A DNA stretch of 64,000 nt from Amycolatopsis thermophila (GCF_030814215.1 NZ_JAUSUT010000001.1:2294001-2358000), one strand, 5' to 3'. Shown: positions 43,671-53,044, numbered from the stretch's first letter. Notes: generated by a model not told the origin, from the sequence alone. Numbers and translations are program-made.

Positions 43671-44135
43671 TGCTGGAGCACGCCCGACCGCACCGGCCAG
43701 ACCGACCGCCGGCCCGGGGCAGCTCGCCGGTCGCGCCGGGCGCTCCGCCATGGGGGCCGCGGCCCTGGTCCGGGGGGTCCGCCGGGCGGGTTCGCTGCGT
43801 CAGGCGCTCCGCCATGGGCCCGGCCCTGGTCCGAGGGCCCACCCGACCGGTTCGCGTTCGCTTGCTGGAGCACGCCCGACCGCACCGGCCGGACCGACCG
43901 CCGGCCCGGGGCAGCTCGCCGGTCGCGTCAGACCCTCCGCCATGGGGCCGCGGTCCTGGTCCGGGGGTCCGCCGGGCGGGTTCGCGTTCGCCCGCTGGCG
44001 CACGCCTGACCGCACCGGCCAGACCGACCGCCGGGCCGGATCAGCCAACCGGTCGCGTCAGCCCCTCCGCCATGGGGCCGCGGATCTGGTTCGAGGGACC
44101 GCCGGGCGGGTTCGCGTTCGCCTGCTGGTGGCCTG
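43671..44135. repeat. 130-bp tandem repeat array in the gap between SDR and response regulator
   Basis: The 577-bp gap 43622-44198 is mostly a degenerate tandem repeat. Module a (GCTGGAGCACGCCCGACCGC, then ACCGACCGCCGG and CGGGGCAGCTCGCCGGTCGCG) starts at 43672, 43864 and 43994. Module b (CTCCGCCATGGGGCCGCGG, then TCCGCCGGGCGGGTTCGCG) follows each a, with one extra diverged b at 43801-43860. A truncated a (GCTGGTGG) begins at 44125. The order is a-b-b-a-b-a-b-a'. Period is 130-131 bp apart from the extra half unit. No credible reading frame is shared by the units. Confidence 0.85.
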
Positions 44136-44198
44136 GTCGGAAGGCGCCCGCCGTTCCCGGCCACGTCGCGCTGGACCCCGTGGGCCGGGCGGTGCCCG

Positions 44199-44852
44199 TC
44201 AGGCCAGCCCGGGCCGGATCAGCCCCGTCTCGTAGGCCAGCACCACCGCCTGCACGCGGTCCCGCAGCCCGAGTTTCGCCAGGATCCGGCCCACGTGCGT
44301 CTTCACCGTCGCTTCGGAGAGGAACAGCTTGTCGGCGATTTCCACATTGGACAGACCCTTCGCGATGAGGACCAGCACTTCGCGCTCCCGCTCGGTCAGC
44401 ACGTCCAGCTCGGCCTCGTCCCGCAGTGGTCCGCCGCCGCCGACGAACCGGTCCAGCAGCCGCCGCGTCACCGAGGGCGACACCACCGCGTCCCCCGAGG
44501 CGACGGACCGCAACGCCGACACCAGGTGGTCCGGCGGCGTGTCCTTCAGCAGGAACCCGCTCGCCCCGTTCTGCAGCGCCGCGTACACGTACTCGTCCAG
44601 GTCGAACGTCGTCATCACCAGCACCCGCGACGTCGCCGCCTCGACGATCTGCTTGGTCGCCTCGACGCCGTCCATCACCGGCATCCGCACGTCCATCAGC
44701 ACGACGTCCGGCCGCAGCTCCGCGGCCAGCGCCACCGCGTCCGCCCCGTTCCCCGCCTCGCCGGCCAGGTCGATGTCCTCCTGCGCGCCCAGCACCATGC
44801 GGAACCCGACCCGCATCAGCTCCTGGTCGTCGACCACCACCACGCGGATCAC
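44199..44852 (-). CDS. NarL/FixJ-family response regulator
   Basis: A 217-aa regulator. The receiver is VIRVVVVDDQELMRVGFRMV, phospho-acceptor Asp in VVLMDVRMPVMDG and Lys in GFLLKDTP. The LuxR-type helix-turn-helix is LTEREREVLVLIAKGLSNVEIADKLFLSEATVKTHV. The GTG start at 44852 overlaps the kinase stop (GTGA). It is transcribed toward the repeat array. Its targets are unknown; the ABC-2 operon 1.7 kb away is one candidate. Confidence 0.93.
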   Translation of the reverse strand: MIRVVVVDDQELMRVGFRMVLGAQEDIDLAGEAGNGADAVALAAELRPDVVLMDVRMPVMDGVEATKQIVEAATSRVLVMTTFDLDEYVYAALQNGASGFLLKDTPPDHLVSALRSVASGDAVVSPSVTRRLLDRFVGGGGPLRDEAELDVLTEREREVLVLIAKGLSNVEIADKLFLSEATVKTHVGRILAKLGLRDRVQAVVLAYETGLIRPGLA

Positions 44853-46057
44853 GGGTCGAGCCTCACCGGGAAGCTCGCGTGCACCCGCCAGCCCCCACCG
44901 GGTTGCGGCCCGACCTGCAGGACTCCACCGAACAGGTGCGCCCGCTCGCGCATCCCGATCACCCCGTTGCCTCCCGGCAGGTCCGGCTCGGGCACCAGTG
45001 CCCGCGCCTTGCCCGCCCCGTCGTCCACGATCTCCACGTCCACCAGGTTCTCAGTCCGCCGCACCCGCACCCGTGCCCGCGCCCCCCGGCCGGCGTGCTT
45101 GAGCGTGTTGGTCAGCGACTCCTGCACGATCCGGTACACCCCGAGCGACACCCCGGCCGGCAGCCCGCTCAGTTCTCCGTCGAGCGACAGCTCCACCGGC
45201 AGCCCCGCCGACCGCACCCGGTCGGCCAGCTCCGCGAGCGAGTCCGCCGTCGGCTGCGGGATGCGCGGCTCGCCGGTCCCCTCTTCGCCGCGCAGCACCT
45301 GCAGCAGCCGCCGCAGCTCGGCGAGCGCCTGGCGGCCGGTGTCCGAGATCGTCCGCACCGCGCGCTCGGCCAGCTCCGGGTTCGACTTCAGCGCGTAGGA
45401 CGCCCCGTCGGCCTGCACCACGATCACGCTCACCGCGTGTGCGACCACGTCGTGCAGCTCCCGCGCGATCCGCCCGCGCTCCTCGGCCACCGCGATCCGT
45501 CCGGCCTGGTCGCGCTCGGTCTCCAGCAGGTGCAGCCGCGCCTCCAACTCGGACTGGTACGCCCGCCGCGCCCCGACGAACTCGCCGAGCACCCAGCACA
45601 GCGCGAAGACCAGGCCGATGAAGATCAGCGTGATCCAGCCCCCCGGCGCCCAGCCCGCCCACATCTGGAGCAGGCTGACCACGAACTGGGCCAGCAGGTA
45701 CAGCAGCGCCTGCCGCCGTCCGACGTAGACGACCGCGGTGTAGAGCGCGACGCAGCTCGCCGTCGCGCTGCCGATCCCCAGCTGCAGCGCGCTGTGCGGC
45801 ACGGTCAGCACGAGGATCACGTAGGCCATGACCAGCGGGTACTTCCGCCGGAACGCGACCGGGGCCAGCATCGCGACGTCCAGCGGGAGCGCGACGTACC
45901 AGTGCGGCCCGTTCTCCTGGCTCGTGCGCGCGACCAGGATCGCCAGGTCCATGAGCAGCAGCAACAGCGCGAGCAGGACGTCCCCGACCATCGGGTGCGC
46001 CCGCATCCACAAGCTCAGTCGCCGCACGCCGTTCACCCTAAGTCGGCGCCGGCCCAC
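44849..46057 (-). CDS. sensor histidine kinase (HisKA_3 type)
   Basis: A 402-aa kinase. Four or five membrane helices lie in residues about 22-150, with almost no extracytoplasmic loop. A coiled coil (RAYQSELEARLHLLETERDQ) leads to the HisKA_3 box RGRIARELHDVVAHAVSVIVV (His in ELHD). The ATPase domain has YRIVQESLTNTLKHAGRG and NGVIGMRERAHLFGG. GTG 46057 is used; GTG codons 8 and 11 are alternatives. It is co-translated with the response regulator, and sensing is probably intramembrane. Confidence 0.9.
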   Translation of the reverse strand: MGRRRLRVNGVRRLSLWMRAHPMVGDVLLALLLLLMDLAILVARTSQENGPHWYVALPLDVAMLAPVAFRRKYPLVMAYVILVLTVPHSALQLGIGSATASCVALYTAVVYVGRRQALLYLLAQFVVSLLQMWAGWAPGGWITLIFIGLVFALCWVLGEFVGARRAYQSELEARLHLLETERDQAGRIAVAEERGRIARELHDVVAHAVSVIVVQADGASYALKSNPELAERAVRTISDTGRQALAELRRLLQVLRGEEGTGEPRIPQPTADSLAELADRVRSAGLPVELSLDGELSGLPAGVSLGVYRIVQESLTNTLKHAGRGARARVRVRRTENLVDVEIVDDGAGKARALVPEPDLPGGNGVIGMRERAHLFGGVLQVGPQPGGGWRVHASFPVRLDP

Positions 46058-46153
46058 TCCGCGTCATCCCGAGGTATCACCGCACGTGGGACCTCGGGCC
46101 GAGCTTCATGGCAGGATTCGGGGCACAACCGCAGGGCACCGGGAGGGGGCGAC

Positions 46154-47692
46154 GTGACGGCGACGACGGATCAGGGCCGCCTGGCCGGTCCGCTGTCGGT
46201 GTCGGTGGCCAACCTCTGCCGCCGTCTCCAGCCGCAGGTGTCGGCCCGCACCGCCGCCGGGTTCGCCGAGGTGCTGCGCCGCCTGGGCGCGCCGCTGCAG
46301 GTCGCCGTCGCCGGGCGCATCAAGTCCGGCAAGTCCACCCTGGTCAACGCCCTGATCGGGCGGCGGGTCGCGCCGACCGACGTCGGCGAGTGCACCCGTC
46401 TGGTGACCCGGTTCCAGTACGGCACGGTCGACCGCATCGAGGTCGTGTTCGACGGTGGTCACAAGCAGGTGCTGCCGTTCGCGCCGGACGGGTCGATCCC
46501 GGCCGAACTGGGCGTGGACATCAGCAAGGTCTCGCACATCGAGGCGTACCTGACCAGCGCGGTGCTGCAGGACATGACCGTGATCGACACCCCGGGCCTC
46601 GGTTCGCTCGACGCCGCATCGGTGTCGCGCACCGAGCAGCTGCTGGGCGCGGCCCAGACCGACGAGGGTGGCGACGAGCTCGACGAGACCTCGCGCAGCG
46701 CGGTCGCCGGCGCGGAAGCGGTGCTCTACGTCGTCACGCAGGGCGTGCGCGCCGACGACCAGCAGGCGCTCGCCGCGTTCACAGCGGCCACCGCGAGCCG
46801 CGAGGCGGGACCGGTCAACGCGATCGCCGTCCTGAACAAGGCCGACACCGTGCCGCCGGAGTCCGTCGAGGGTTCCGACGGCGACGTGTGGAAGGCCGCG
46901 TCGATCCTCGCCGAGAAGCAGGGCCTGCTGCTCAAGCCGCGGGTCGCCGACGTGCTGCCGGTGATCGGGCTGATCGCCGAGTCCGCCGAGTCGGGCAACT
47001 TCACCTCCGCCGACGCCGACGCGCTCCGCCAGCTGTCCGGTTTGGACGACGCCACGCTGGAGACCATGCTGGTGGCGGCCGACATCTTCACCAGCTGGGA
47101 CTGCGAGGTCCCGGCGGGCACCCGGCTGCGGCTGCTGGAGAAACTCGACCTCTACGGCATCCGCCGCGCGATCGACGCGATCCGCGCCGACCGGACGATC
47201 ACCGCGGGCGCCCTGCGCCGCCTGCTGCTCGCCGCCTCCGGGCTGGACGCCGTCCGCGCCCGGCTGAACACGGTCTTCGCCGCTCGCGCGGACGGCATCA
47301 AGGCGGCCGCGGCACTCGCGTCGATCACCGCGCTGGCCCACGCCTCCGGCGATCCGGCCGAACGGCAGCGCGTGCACGACGCGATCGAGGTGCTGCTCGC
47401 CAAGCCCGAGGCGCACCAGCTGCGCCTGCTGGAGGCGCTCACGCTCGTCGTCGCGGGTGCCGTGGACATGCCGGAGGACCTGGCCGAGGAGGTCCTGCGG
47501 GTCGGCAGCAACGCCGGCGTCGACGAGCAGCTCGGCCTGCCCGGCGCGTCCCGGCCCGAGCTGGCCGCGCACGCCCTGGAACGCGCCGGCTGGTGGCGGT
47601 CGTTCGCGTCCTTCGGCGCGACACCCGCGCAGAGCCGGGTCGCGCACGTGGTGCACCGGGCGTACTTCCTGATCTGGCAGCAGTTGCGATGA
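46154..47692 (+). CDS. dynamin-like GTPase (first of pair)
   Basis: A 512-aa GTPase of the bacterial dynamin-like group. The G1 loop is GRIKSGKST (about residues 54-62), G2 is Thr in GECTRLVT, G3 is DTPGLG (145-150) and G4 is NKAD (228-231). The rest is helical, with an Ala-rich C-terminal half and no obvious membrane hairpin. GTG 46154 has GGGAGGGGG upstream. It is the first gene of a three-gene operon with a GrpE-like gene and a second dynamin-like GTPase. Paired dynamins in bacteria act as heteromers that bend or fuse membranes. The two-dynamin layout recalls IniA/IniC of mycobacteria; a membrane-repair role is an inference. Confidence 0.82.
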   Translation: MTATTDQGRLAGPLSVSVANLCRRLQPQVSARTAAGFAEVLRRLGAPLQVAVAGRIKSGKSTLVNALIGRRVAPTDVGECTRLVTRFQYGTVDRIEVVFDGGHKQVLPFAPDGSIPAELGVDISKVSHIEAYLTSAVLQDMTVIDTPGLGSLDAASVSRTEQLLGAAQTDEGGDELDETSRSAVAGAEAVLYVVTQGVRADDQQALAAFTAATASREAGPVNAIAVLNKADTVPPESVEGSDGDVWKAASILAEKQGLLLKPRVADVLPVIGLIAESAESGNFTSADADALRQLSGLDDATLETMLVAADIFTSWDCEVPAGTRLRLLEKLDLYGIRRAIDAIRADRTITAGALRRLLLAASGLDAVRARLNTVFAARADGIKAAAALASITALAHASGDPAERQRVHDAIEVLLAKPEAHQLRLLEALTLVVAGAVDMPEDLAEEVLRVGSNAGVDEQLGLPGASRPELAAHALERAGWWRSFASFGATPAQSRVAHVVHRAYFLIWQQLR

Positions 47693-47717
47693 CGGCGATC
47701 GGGCAGGGGTGAGGAAC

Positions 47718-48185
47718 GTGCCGTCCTGGTTCCGGCGCAGGTCCGCCGACGACTCGCCGACCGGTCAGATCCCCGGCGCGCAACTGCGGAAAATCATCGA
47801 CGAAGTCGAGGGAACCACAGCGGCGCAAGACCCGTCCAAGACCGATGTGAACCGTGTATCCGATCTGGCCGCGGCCGGCCCGGAAGCGCTGGACCAGGCG
47901 CGGGCCGACCGGCAGGAGCTGATCCAGCTCTGCCTCTACGCCCTGGACCGGGCGCGCAGCGGGGGCGTGGTCGAACGCCTGGAACAGGGGCTGGCCCGCG
48001 TCGGGGTGGTCGCGGTGCGCCCGGACGGGCAGCGGTTCGACCCGGCCGTGCACGAGGCCGGCGGGGCGGTGAAGACGGACGACCCGGCCCTGGACGGCGT
48101 GGTCGCCGAGACCGAGGTCGTCGGGTTCACCGACGGCGACCGCCTGCTGCGCGCGCCCGTCGTGACGGTCTACACGAAGCGCTAG
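47718..48185 (+). CDS. GrpE-like nucleotide exchange protein
   Basis: A 155-aa protein. The N-terminal half is helical (GAQLRKIIDEVEGTT, EALDQARADRQELIQLCLYALDRARSGG). The C-terminal part has the beta-domain pattern of GrpE: VGVVAVRPDGQRFDPAVHEA, AETEVVGFTDGDRLLRAPVVTVY. GrpE drives ADP release from Hsp70. This copy is too short and divergent to be the housekeeping grpE, and no dnaK-like gene is visible. GTG 47718 has GAGG close upstream; GTG 47709 is also possible. It lies between two dynamin genes in one operon. Confidence 0.75.
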   Translation: MPSWFRRRSADDSPTGQIPGAQLRKIIDEVEGTTAAQDPSKTDVNRVSDLAAAGPEALDQARADRQELIQLCLYALDRARSGGVVERLEQGLARVGVVAVRPDGQRFDPAVHEAGGAVKTDDPALDGVVAETEVVGFTDGDRLLRAPVVTVYTKR

Positions 48186-48194
48186 GGTCCGCTC

Positions 48195-50030
48195 GTGACC
48201 GCTCCGCCGCTGTCGTCCCTGCCGAACCAGGTCAAGCAGGCACGCGACGCGCTGCTGACCCTGCTGCGCGACAACGACCCGAAGGCGGCGGCCTGGGTCG
48301 AGCAGGTGCGCCGCACCCGGCCGAAGAAGCCGCAGGTCGTGGTGGTCGGCGAGACCAACCGCGGGAAGAGTTCGCTGGTCAACGCCCTGCTCGCGACCCC
48401 GGGGCTGTCCCCGGTGGACGCCGACGTCGCCACAGCCGGCTACCTCGTCTTCGACCACGCCCCGGAGTGGGGCGCCCAGGCCTGCTACCCCGGTCAGCTC
48501 GCGCCGGTCGCGGTGCCGCTGCCCGAGCTGGTCCGCTGGGTCTCGGCCGCGCACGACCTGCCCGAGGGCCAGCTGCCGCCGCGCTACGTCGAGGTCACCG
48601 GCCCGGTCCCGCTGCTGGAACGGCTCTCGCTGGTCGACACCCCCGGGGTCGGGGGGCTCGACTCGATGCACGGCGAGCTGGCCGCCGAGGCGGCGGGCAA
48701 CGCGACCGCGCTGCTGTTCGTCGTCGACGCCTCCGCCCCGTTCACCGCGGGTGAGCTGGAGTTCCTGCGCCGGGTCGGCGACCGCGTCGAGACCGTGGTG
48801 TTCGCCCTGTCCAAGACCGACGCCTTCCGCGGCTGGCGCGAAGTGCTGGAGGCCGACCGGCAACTGCTGGCCGAGCACGCGCCCCGGTTCGCCGACGCGG
48901 TGTTCCACCCGGTGTCGGCGCGCATGTTCGAGATGGCCGCGAAAGCGCCGAACGAGCAGGCCGCGGTGCTGCTGCGGGAGCGGTCCGGGGTGATCGAACT
49001 GCAGGCCGCGCTGCAGGAACTCGTGGTCGGCCGGTCGGCGATGCTCGGCGAGGCGAACACCCTGCGGGCCCTGTCCAGCGCGCTCGGCGAGGTGCACGCC
49101 GGGCTGCTCGCCGAGCAGCGCGCACTGTCCTCCGGTGAGGCCGAGGCCGAGCGGCTGCGCGAGCGGCGCGACGAGCTGGCGGCCGAGCGCAAGACGTCGA
49201 CGCGCGGCTGGCAGCTCAAGCTGCGGGGAGAGATCCAGCGGGCCCGGGTCGACCTCGGGCACGAGACCAGCCGCCAGATCCGCGACGCCCAGTCCTACTT
49301 CCGCGCGCAGATCGACAACGCCAAGAAGGACCAGCTGGCCCAGCTGCCGCAGCAGGTGGACGCGGCGCTGCAGATGATCTCCCAGCGCGTCTCGGCGATC
49401 ATGGCGCACCGGCTGAACCGGGTCACCGACATCGCGCTCGCCGACCTGTTCGCACCCGAGGAGCTGGACGTGATCCGCTCGCAGTTCCTGCGCGCGGGCG
49501 GCCCCCAGGTCGTGCTGCGGCCGCCGGACCGCAAACCGTCCACGCCCGAGGACAAACTGCTGATCTTCATGGGCATCTCCGGCGGGGTCGGCGCGGGCAA
49601 GATCGCCGCGCTGCCGCTGGCCGGGGTCGCCCTGCTCAACCCCGTGGTGCTGCCGGCGACCATCGTCGTGGGCCTGGGCGCGGGCTGGTGGATGGCCCGC
49701 ACGCGGCGGCACGCGGCCGACAAGCAGCACCACAAGCAGTGGCTGGTCGAGTCGATCGCGGAGGCCCGGTCCATCCTCGACCAGCTGGTCGCCGAGCAGC
49801 TCATCGAGGCCGAGCAGCAGCTGTCGCTGGCGCTCGACGAGGCGCTGTCCCGCCGTATCGACGCGATCGAGACCGAGCTCAAACAGGTCGACAAATCGAT
49901 CAAAATGGGTGCTCAGGAGCGTGCGAAGAACCTCGCCGCGGTGAACCGGCGGCTCAAGGAGGTCGGCGACGGCCGTGACCGGGCCGAGACCCTGCTCGGC
50001 CGCATTCGCACGCTGCGTGAGCAGGCGTGA
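48195..50030 (+). CDS. dynamin-like GTPase with C-terminal membrane hairpin (second of pair)
   Basis: A 611-aa GTPase. G1 is GETNRGKSS (about 52-60), G3 is DTPGVGG (148-154) and G4 is SKTD (206-209). A long helical stalk with a coiled coil (EAEAERLRERRDELAAER near 315-332) follows. A hydrophobic hairpin near residues 455-500 (LLIFMGISGGVGAGKI, ALLNPVVLPATIVVGLGAGW) looks like a paddle that inserts into membrane. A final coiled coil covers about 515-611. GTG 48195 lies 9 bp after the GrpE-like stop. With its partner it probably forms a membrane-remodelling heteromer. Confidence 0.85.
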   Translation: MTAPPLSSLPNQVKQARDALLTLLRDNDPKAAAWVEQVRRTRPKKPQVVVVGETNRGKSSLVNALLATPGLSPVDADVATAGYLVFDHAPEWGAQACYPGQLAPVAVPLPELVRWVSAAHDLPEGQLPPRYVEVTGPVPLLERLSLVDTPGVGGLDSMHGELAAEAAGNATALLFVVDASAPFTAGELEFLRRVGDRVETVVFALSKTDAFRGWREVLEADRQLLAEHAPRFADAVFHPVSARMFEMAAKAPNEQAAVLLRERSGVIELQAALQELVVGRSAMLGEANTLRALSSALGEVHAGLLAEQRALSSGEAEAERLRERRDELAAERKTSTRGWQLKLRGEIQRARVDLGHETSRQIRDAQSYFRAQIDNAKKDQLAQLPQQVDAALQMISQRVSAIMAHRLNRVTDIALADLFAPEELDVIRSQFLRAGGPQVVLRPPDRKPSTPEDKLLIFMGISGGVGAGKIAALPLAGVALLNPVVLPATIVVGLGAGWWMARTRRHAADKQHHKQWLVESIAEARSILDQLVAEQLIEAEQQLSLALDEALSRRIDAIETELKQVDKSIKMGAQERAKNLAAVNRRLKEVGDGRDRAETLLGRIRTLREQA

Positions 50031-50115
50031 GGGGTTCGGTTGTGCCGGGGAACCGAACCGGCCTAACGTGAGTCAAAGCTCGTGACTTCATCGGTGTGAG
50101 ATTGGGGAGTTCGGC

Positions 50116-50811
50116 GTGTGGATCGATGAGACCGGCGGGGTAGAGCCCACCGACGCCACGACCTCCGACGGTGACCTGGAGATCACGGTCGAGGGGCAGA
50201 CCTACACGGCTGACGAGAACATGGACCTCAACCACGACGGGGTCAACGAGACGGTCCGCCTCGACAACGCCGACGGCACGATCACGGCGTACGTCGACAC
50301 CGACGACGACGGGCACGCCGACCAGTACGTGCACACCGACACCGAGGGCAACGTCGTCGAGATGGCCCGCTACGACGAGACCACCGGCGACTGGGTCGAG
50401 GACCACGACTCCGAGGCGGGTCAGCCCGGCAGCACCGAGACCGGCCGCGCCGGCGCCATCACCGTGGACTCCTCCGACGGCACCGTCGACGTCGGCCCGG
50501 CGACCGTGGACAGCGACAACGACGGCACCGCCGACAGCGCCGTGGTGACCGACGACGCGGGCAACACCCGCGTGTTCACCGACGTCGACGGCGACGGCCA
50601 GGCCGACGTGCAGACGATCATCACGCCCGAGGGCGAGACGCACACCTACCAGCACACCGGTCCGGGCGAGTGGACCGAGACGACCAGCGGGTTCACCGCC
50701 GAGGTGCCGCCGGACAGCGACCAGCTGTGGGGCGGCAGCAGCGGCCTGCAGACCGTGGAAGGGGTCGCGAAGATCGACTCCGGCACCGGGCAGTGGATCT
50801 CCCAGAACTGA
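50116..50811 (+). CDS. acidic protein with DxDxDG calcium-binding-like repeats
   Basis: A 231-aa, very acidic protein without signal peptide or membrane helix. Four loops resemble calcium-binding DxDxDG motifs: DLNHDG (37-42), DTDDDG (61-66), DSDNDG (132-137) and DVDGDG (156-161). Each is followed by a short beta strand such as NETVRLD, ADQYVHTD, ADSAVVTD and ADVQTIIT, giving a repeated loop-strand unit. The C-terminus is EVPPDSDQLWGGSSGLQTVEGV. GTG 50116 has TTGGGGAG upstream. It follows the dynamin operon by 85 bp and ends at a strong terminator. Its role is unknown; calcium binding is inferred from the loops. It might be exported by a signal-less (type VII-like) route. Confidence 0.75.
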   Translation: MWIDETGGVEPTDATTSDGDLEITVEGQTYTADENMDLNHDGVNETVRLDNADGTITAYVDTDDDGHADQYVHTDTEGNVVEMARYDETTGDWVEDHDSEAGQPGSTETGRAGAITVDSSDGTVDVGPATVDSDNDGTADSAVVTDDAGNTRVFTDVDGDGQADVQTIITPEGETHTYQHTGPGEWTETTSGFTAEVPPDSDQLWGGSSGLQTVEGVAKIDSGTGQWISQN

Positions 50812-50829
50812 ACGGAATTCCGGGCGAAA

Positions 50830-50868
50830 GACAGGCCCCGGTCGTCCCGCGGACGACCGGGGCCTGTC
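50830..50868 (+). terminator. strong hairpin after the DxDxDG gene
   Basis: A perfect 18-bp stem (50830-50847 with 50851-50868, core GGCCCCGGTCGTCC) with a 3-nt loop, 18 bp after the stop. Confidence 0.85.
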
Positions 50869-51169
50869 GCCGTTTCCGGGCAAAACGTGCTCCCGCTGGT
50901 ATCGGCAAGATCACGGGTCCGCCGGAGAACTTTCTCCGCTACGCCGGTTCAGCGATATCTGAATCGATTCCCTGATCGTTCTTGTGAGAGAACCGACAGG
51001 TCAGGCCTCGGTTACCTGCCGTCCATCCGGCTACTCTCAGGGAATCCCAGAATTTCCATGCACACCGGTAGGGCAGCCGGTGTGCGAAGCCATTCGGTCG
51101 CCGGCGACGGAGCGCTTCCCCGGATCGGGTTCCGGTGACGCGCTCCTGCCGTCGAAGTCAGGAGAAGGA
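50869..51169 (+). other. pckA upstream region without a gene
   Basis: About 300 bp between the terminator and pckA. The only symmetry I see is GTTCT-N6-AGAAC (50978-50993), next to an AT-richer stretch (ATATCTGAATCGATTC from 50955) that could hold the promoter. Frames open through the region have no coding character. Confidence 0.4.
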
Positions 51170-52996
51170 ATGACTGCAGTAGCCATCCCGGGACTGGACA
51201 AGGCGCCGACGTCGCACAGCGGTGTGCTTGCGTGGGTACGGGAGGTCGCCGAGCTGACCACCCCTGACCGAGTGGTGTGGTGCGACGGCTCCGACGAGGA
51301 GGCCGAGCGCATCAACAACGAGCTGGTCGAGGCCGGCACGTTCGTCCCGTTGAAGGCGAAGCCGAACTCCTTCTGGGCCGCCTCGGACCCGAGCGACGTC
51401 GCGCGCGTCGAGGAGCGGACCTTCATCTGCTCCGAGCGGGAAGAGGACGCCGGGCCGACCAACAACTGGATGCACCCGGACGAGATGAAGGCCACCATGA
51501 CCGAGCTCTACCGGGGCTGCATGCGTGGTCGGACGATGTACGTCATCCCGTTCTGCATGGGCCCGCTCGGCGACGACAAGCCGAAGCTCGGCATCGAGGT
51601 CACCGACTTCGCCTACGTCGTGGCGTCGATGCGCGTGATGACCCGCATGGGCACCAAGGCGCTGGAGAAGTTCGTCACCGAAGACGGCACCGAGCGCGAG
51701 TTCGTGCCCGCCCTGCACTCGGTCGGCAAGCCGCTGGAGCCGGGCGAGAAGGACGTGCCGTGGCCGTGCAACGACACGAAGTACATCTCGCACTTCCCGG
51801 AGAGCCGGACGATCTGGAGCTACGGCTCGGGCTACGGCGGCAACTCGCTGCTGGGCAAGAAGTGCTACTCGCTGCGCATCGCCTCGGTGATGGCGCGCGA
51901 CGAGGGCTGGCTCGCCGAGCACATGCTGATCCTCAAGCTGATCTCGCCGGAGAACAAGGCGTACTACGTCGCGGCCGCGTTCCCCAGCGCCTGCGGCAAG
52001 ACCAACCTGGCGATGCTGCAGCCGACCATCCCGGGCTGGCGCGCCGAGACCATCGGTGACGACATCGCGTGGATGCGGTTCGGCGAGGACGGCCGCCTGT
52101 ACGCGATCAACCCCGAGTTCGGCCTGTTCGGTGTCGCGCCGGGTACCGGTGTGAAGACCAACCCGGTCGCGATGAAGACCATCGAGCGGGGCAACACGGT
52201 GTTCACCAACGTCGCGCTGACCGACGACGGCGACGTGTGGTGGGAGGGCATGACCAAGGAGGCGCCCGCCCACCTGACCGACTGGAAGGGCCGCGACTGG
52301 ACGCCGGAGTCCGACGAGCCCGCCGCGCACCCGAACTCGCGGTTCTGCACGCCGATCGCGCAGGTGCCGACCCTGGCGCCGGAGTGGGACGACCCGAAGG
52401 GTGTGCCGATCTCGGCGATCCTGTTCGGCGGCCGCCGCGCCACCACGGTCCCGCTGGTGACCGAGGCCCGCGACTGGCAGCACGGCGTGTTCATGGGCGC
52501 CACCATGTCGTCGGAGAAGACCGCGGCCGCGGCCGGCAAGGTCGGTGAGGTGCGCCGTGACCCGATGGCGATGCTGCCGTTCCTCGGCTACCACGCCGGT
52601 GCGTACTTCCAGCACTGGCTGGACACCGGCAAGAACGCCGACGCGGGCAAGCTGCCGAGGATCTACTACGTGAACTGGTTCCGCCGCGGCGACGACAAGC
52701 GGTTCCTGTGGCCGGGCTTCGGCGAGAACTCGCGCGTTCTCAAGTGGATCGTCGAGCGCCTCGAGGGCAAGGCCGGTGCCGTCGAGACCCCGGTCGGGCT
52801 CGTGCCGCGCGCCGAGGACCTCGACCTGGACGGCATCACCGAGCCGGTCGAGGACGTCCAGGAGTCGCTCGCGGTCAAGGCCGACGAGTGGCGCCAGGAG
52901 ATCCCGCTGATCGAGGAGTGGTTCGCCAAGATCGGCGACCGCGTGCCCTCGAGCCTGCACGACGAGCTGGCGGCGCTCAAGCAGCGCCTGGGCTGA
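51170..52996 (+). CDS. pckA: phosphoenolpyruvate carboxykinase (GTP)
   Basis: A 608-aa gluconeogenic enzyme that interconverts oxaloacetate plus GTP with phosphoenolpyruvate. The GTP-form signatures are present: [28 protein letters not shown], the kinase-1a P-loop [12 protein letters not shown] with reactive Cys, the metal site [24 protein letters not shown] and [12 protein letters not shown]. The length is normal for the family. The frame is open from 50984, but ATG 51170 has AGGAG 5 nt upstream and gives the usual N-terminus. A strong hairpin follows. Confidence 0.97.
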   Translation: MTAVAIPGLDKAPTSHSGVLAWVREVAELTTPDRVVWCDGSDEEAERINNELVEAGTFVPLKAKPNSFWAASDPSDVARVEERTFICSEREEDAGPTNNWMHPDEMKATMTELYRGCMRGRTMYVIPFCMGPLGDDKPKLGIEVTDFAYVVASMRVMTRMGTKALEKFVTEDGTEREFVPALHSVGKPLEPGEKDVPWPCNDTKYISHFPESRTIWSYGSGYGGNSLLGKKCYSLRIASVMARDEGWLAEHMLILKLISPENKAYYVAAAFPSACGKTNLAMLQPTIPGWRAETIGDDIAWMRFGEDGRLYAINPEFGLFGVAPGTGVKTNPVAMKTIERGNTVFTNVALTDDGDVWWEGMTKEAPAHLTDWKGRDWTPESDEPAAHPNSRFCTPIAQVPTLAPEWDDPKGVPISAILFGGRRATTVPLVTEARDWQHGVFMGATMSSEKTAAAAGKVGEVRRDPMAMLPFLGYHAGAYFQHWLDTGKNADAGKLPRIYYVNWFRRGDDKRFLWPGFGENSRVLKWIVERLEGKAGAVETPVGLVPRAEDLDLDGITEPVEDVQESLAVKADEWRQEIPLIEEWFAKIGDRVPSSLHDELAALKQRLG

Positions 52997-53006
52997 GTGC
53001 TCTGAG

Positions 53007-53044
53007 CGGAACGGCCACCCCGGGAGCCCGGGGTGGCCGTTCCG
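53007..53044 (+). terminator. pckA terminator
   Basis: An 18-bp perfect stem (53007-53024 with 53027-53044, core GGCCACCCCGGG) beginning 10 bp after the pckA stop, with a tight loop, then TCGTTT. Confidence 0.85.

Noticed and set aside
43671..44135. CRISPR array
   Set aside because: Repeats are about 130 bp and degenerate with no unique spacers, and no cas genes are nearby.
44426..47692. A 1088-codon + strand frame
   Set aside because: Its first 576 codons are antisense to the kinase and regulator; the real gene is the dynamin part from GTG 46154.
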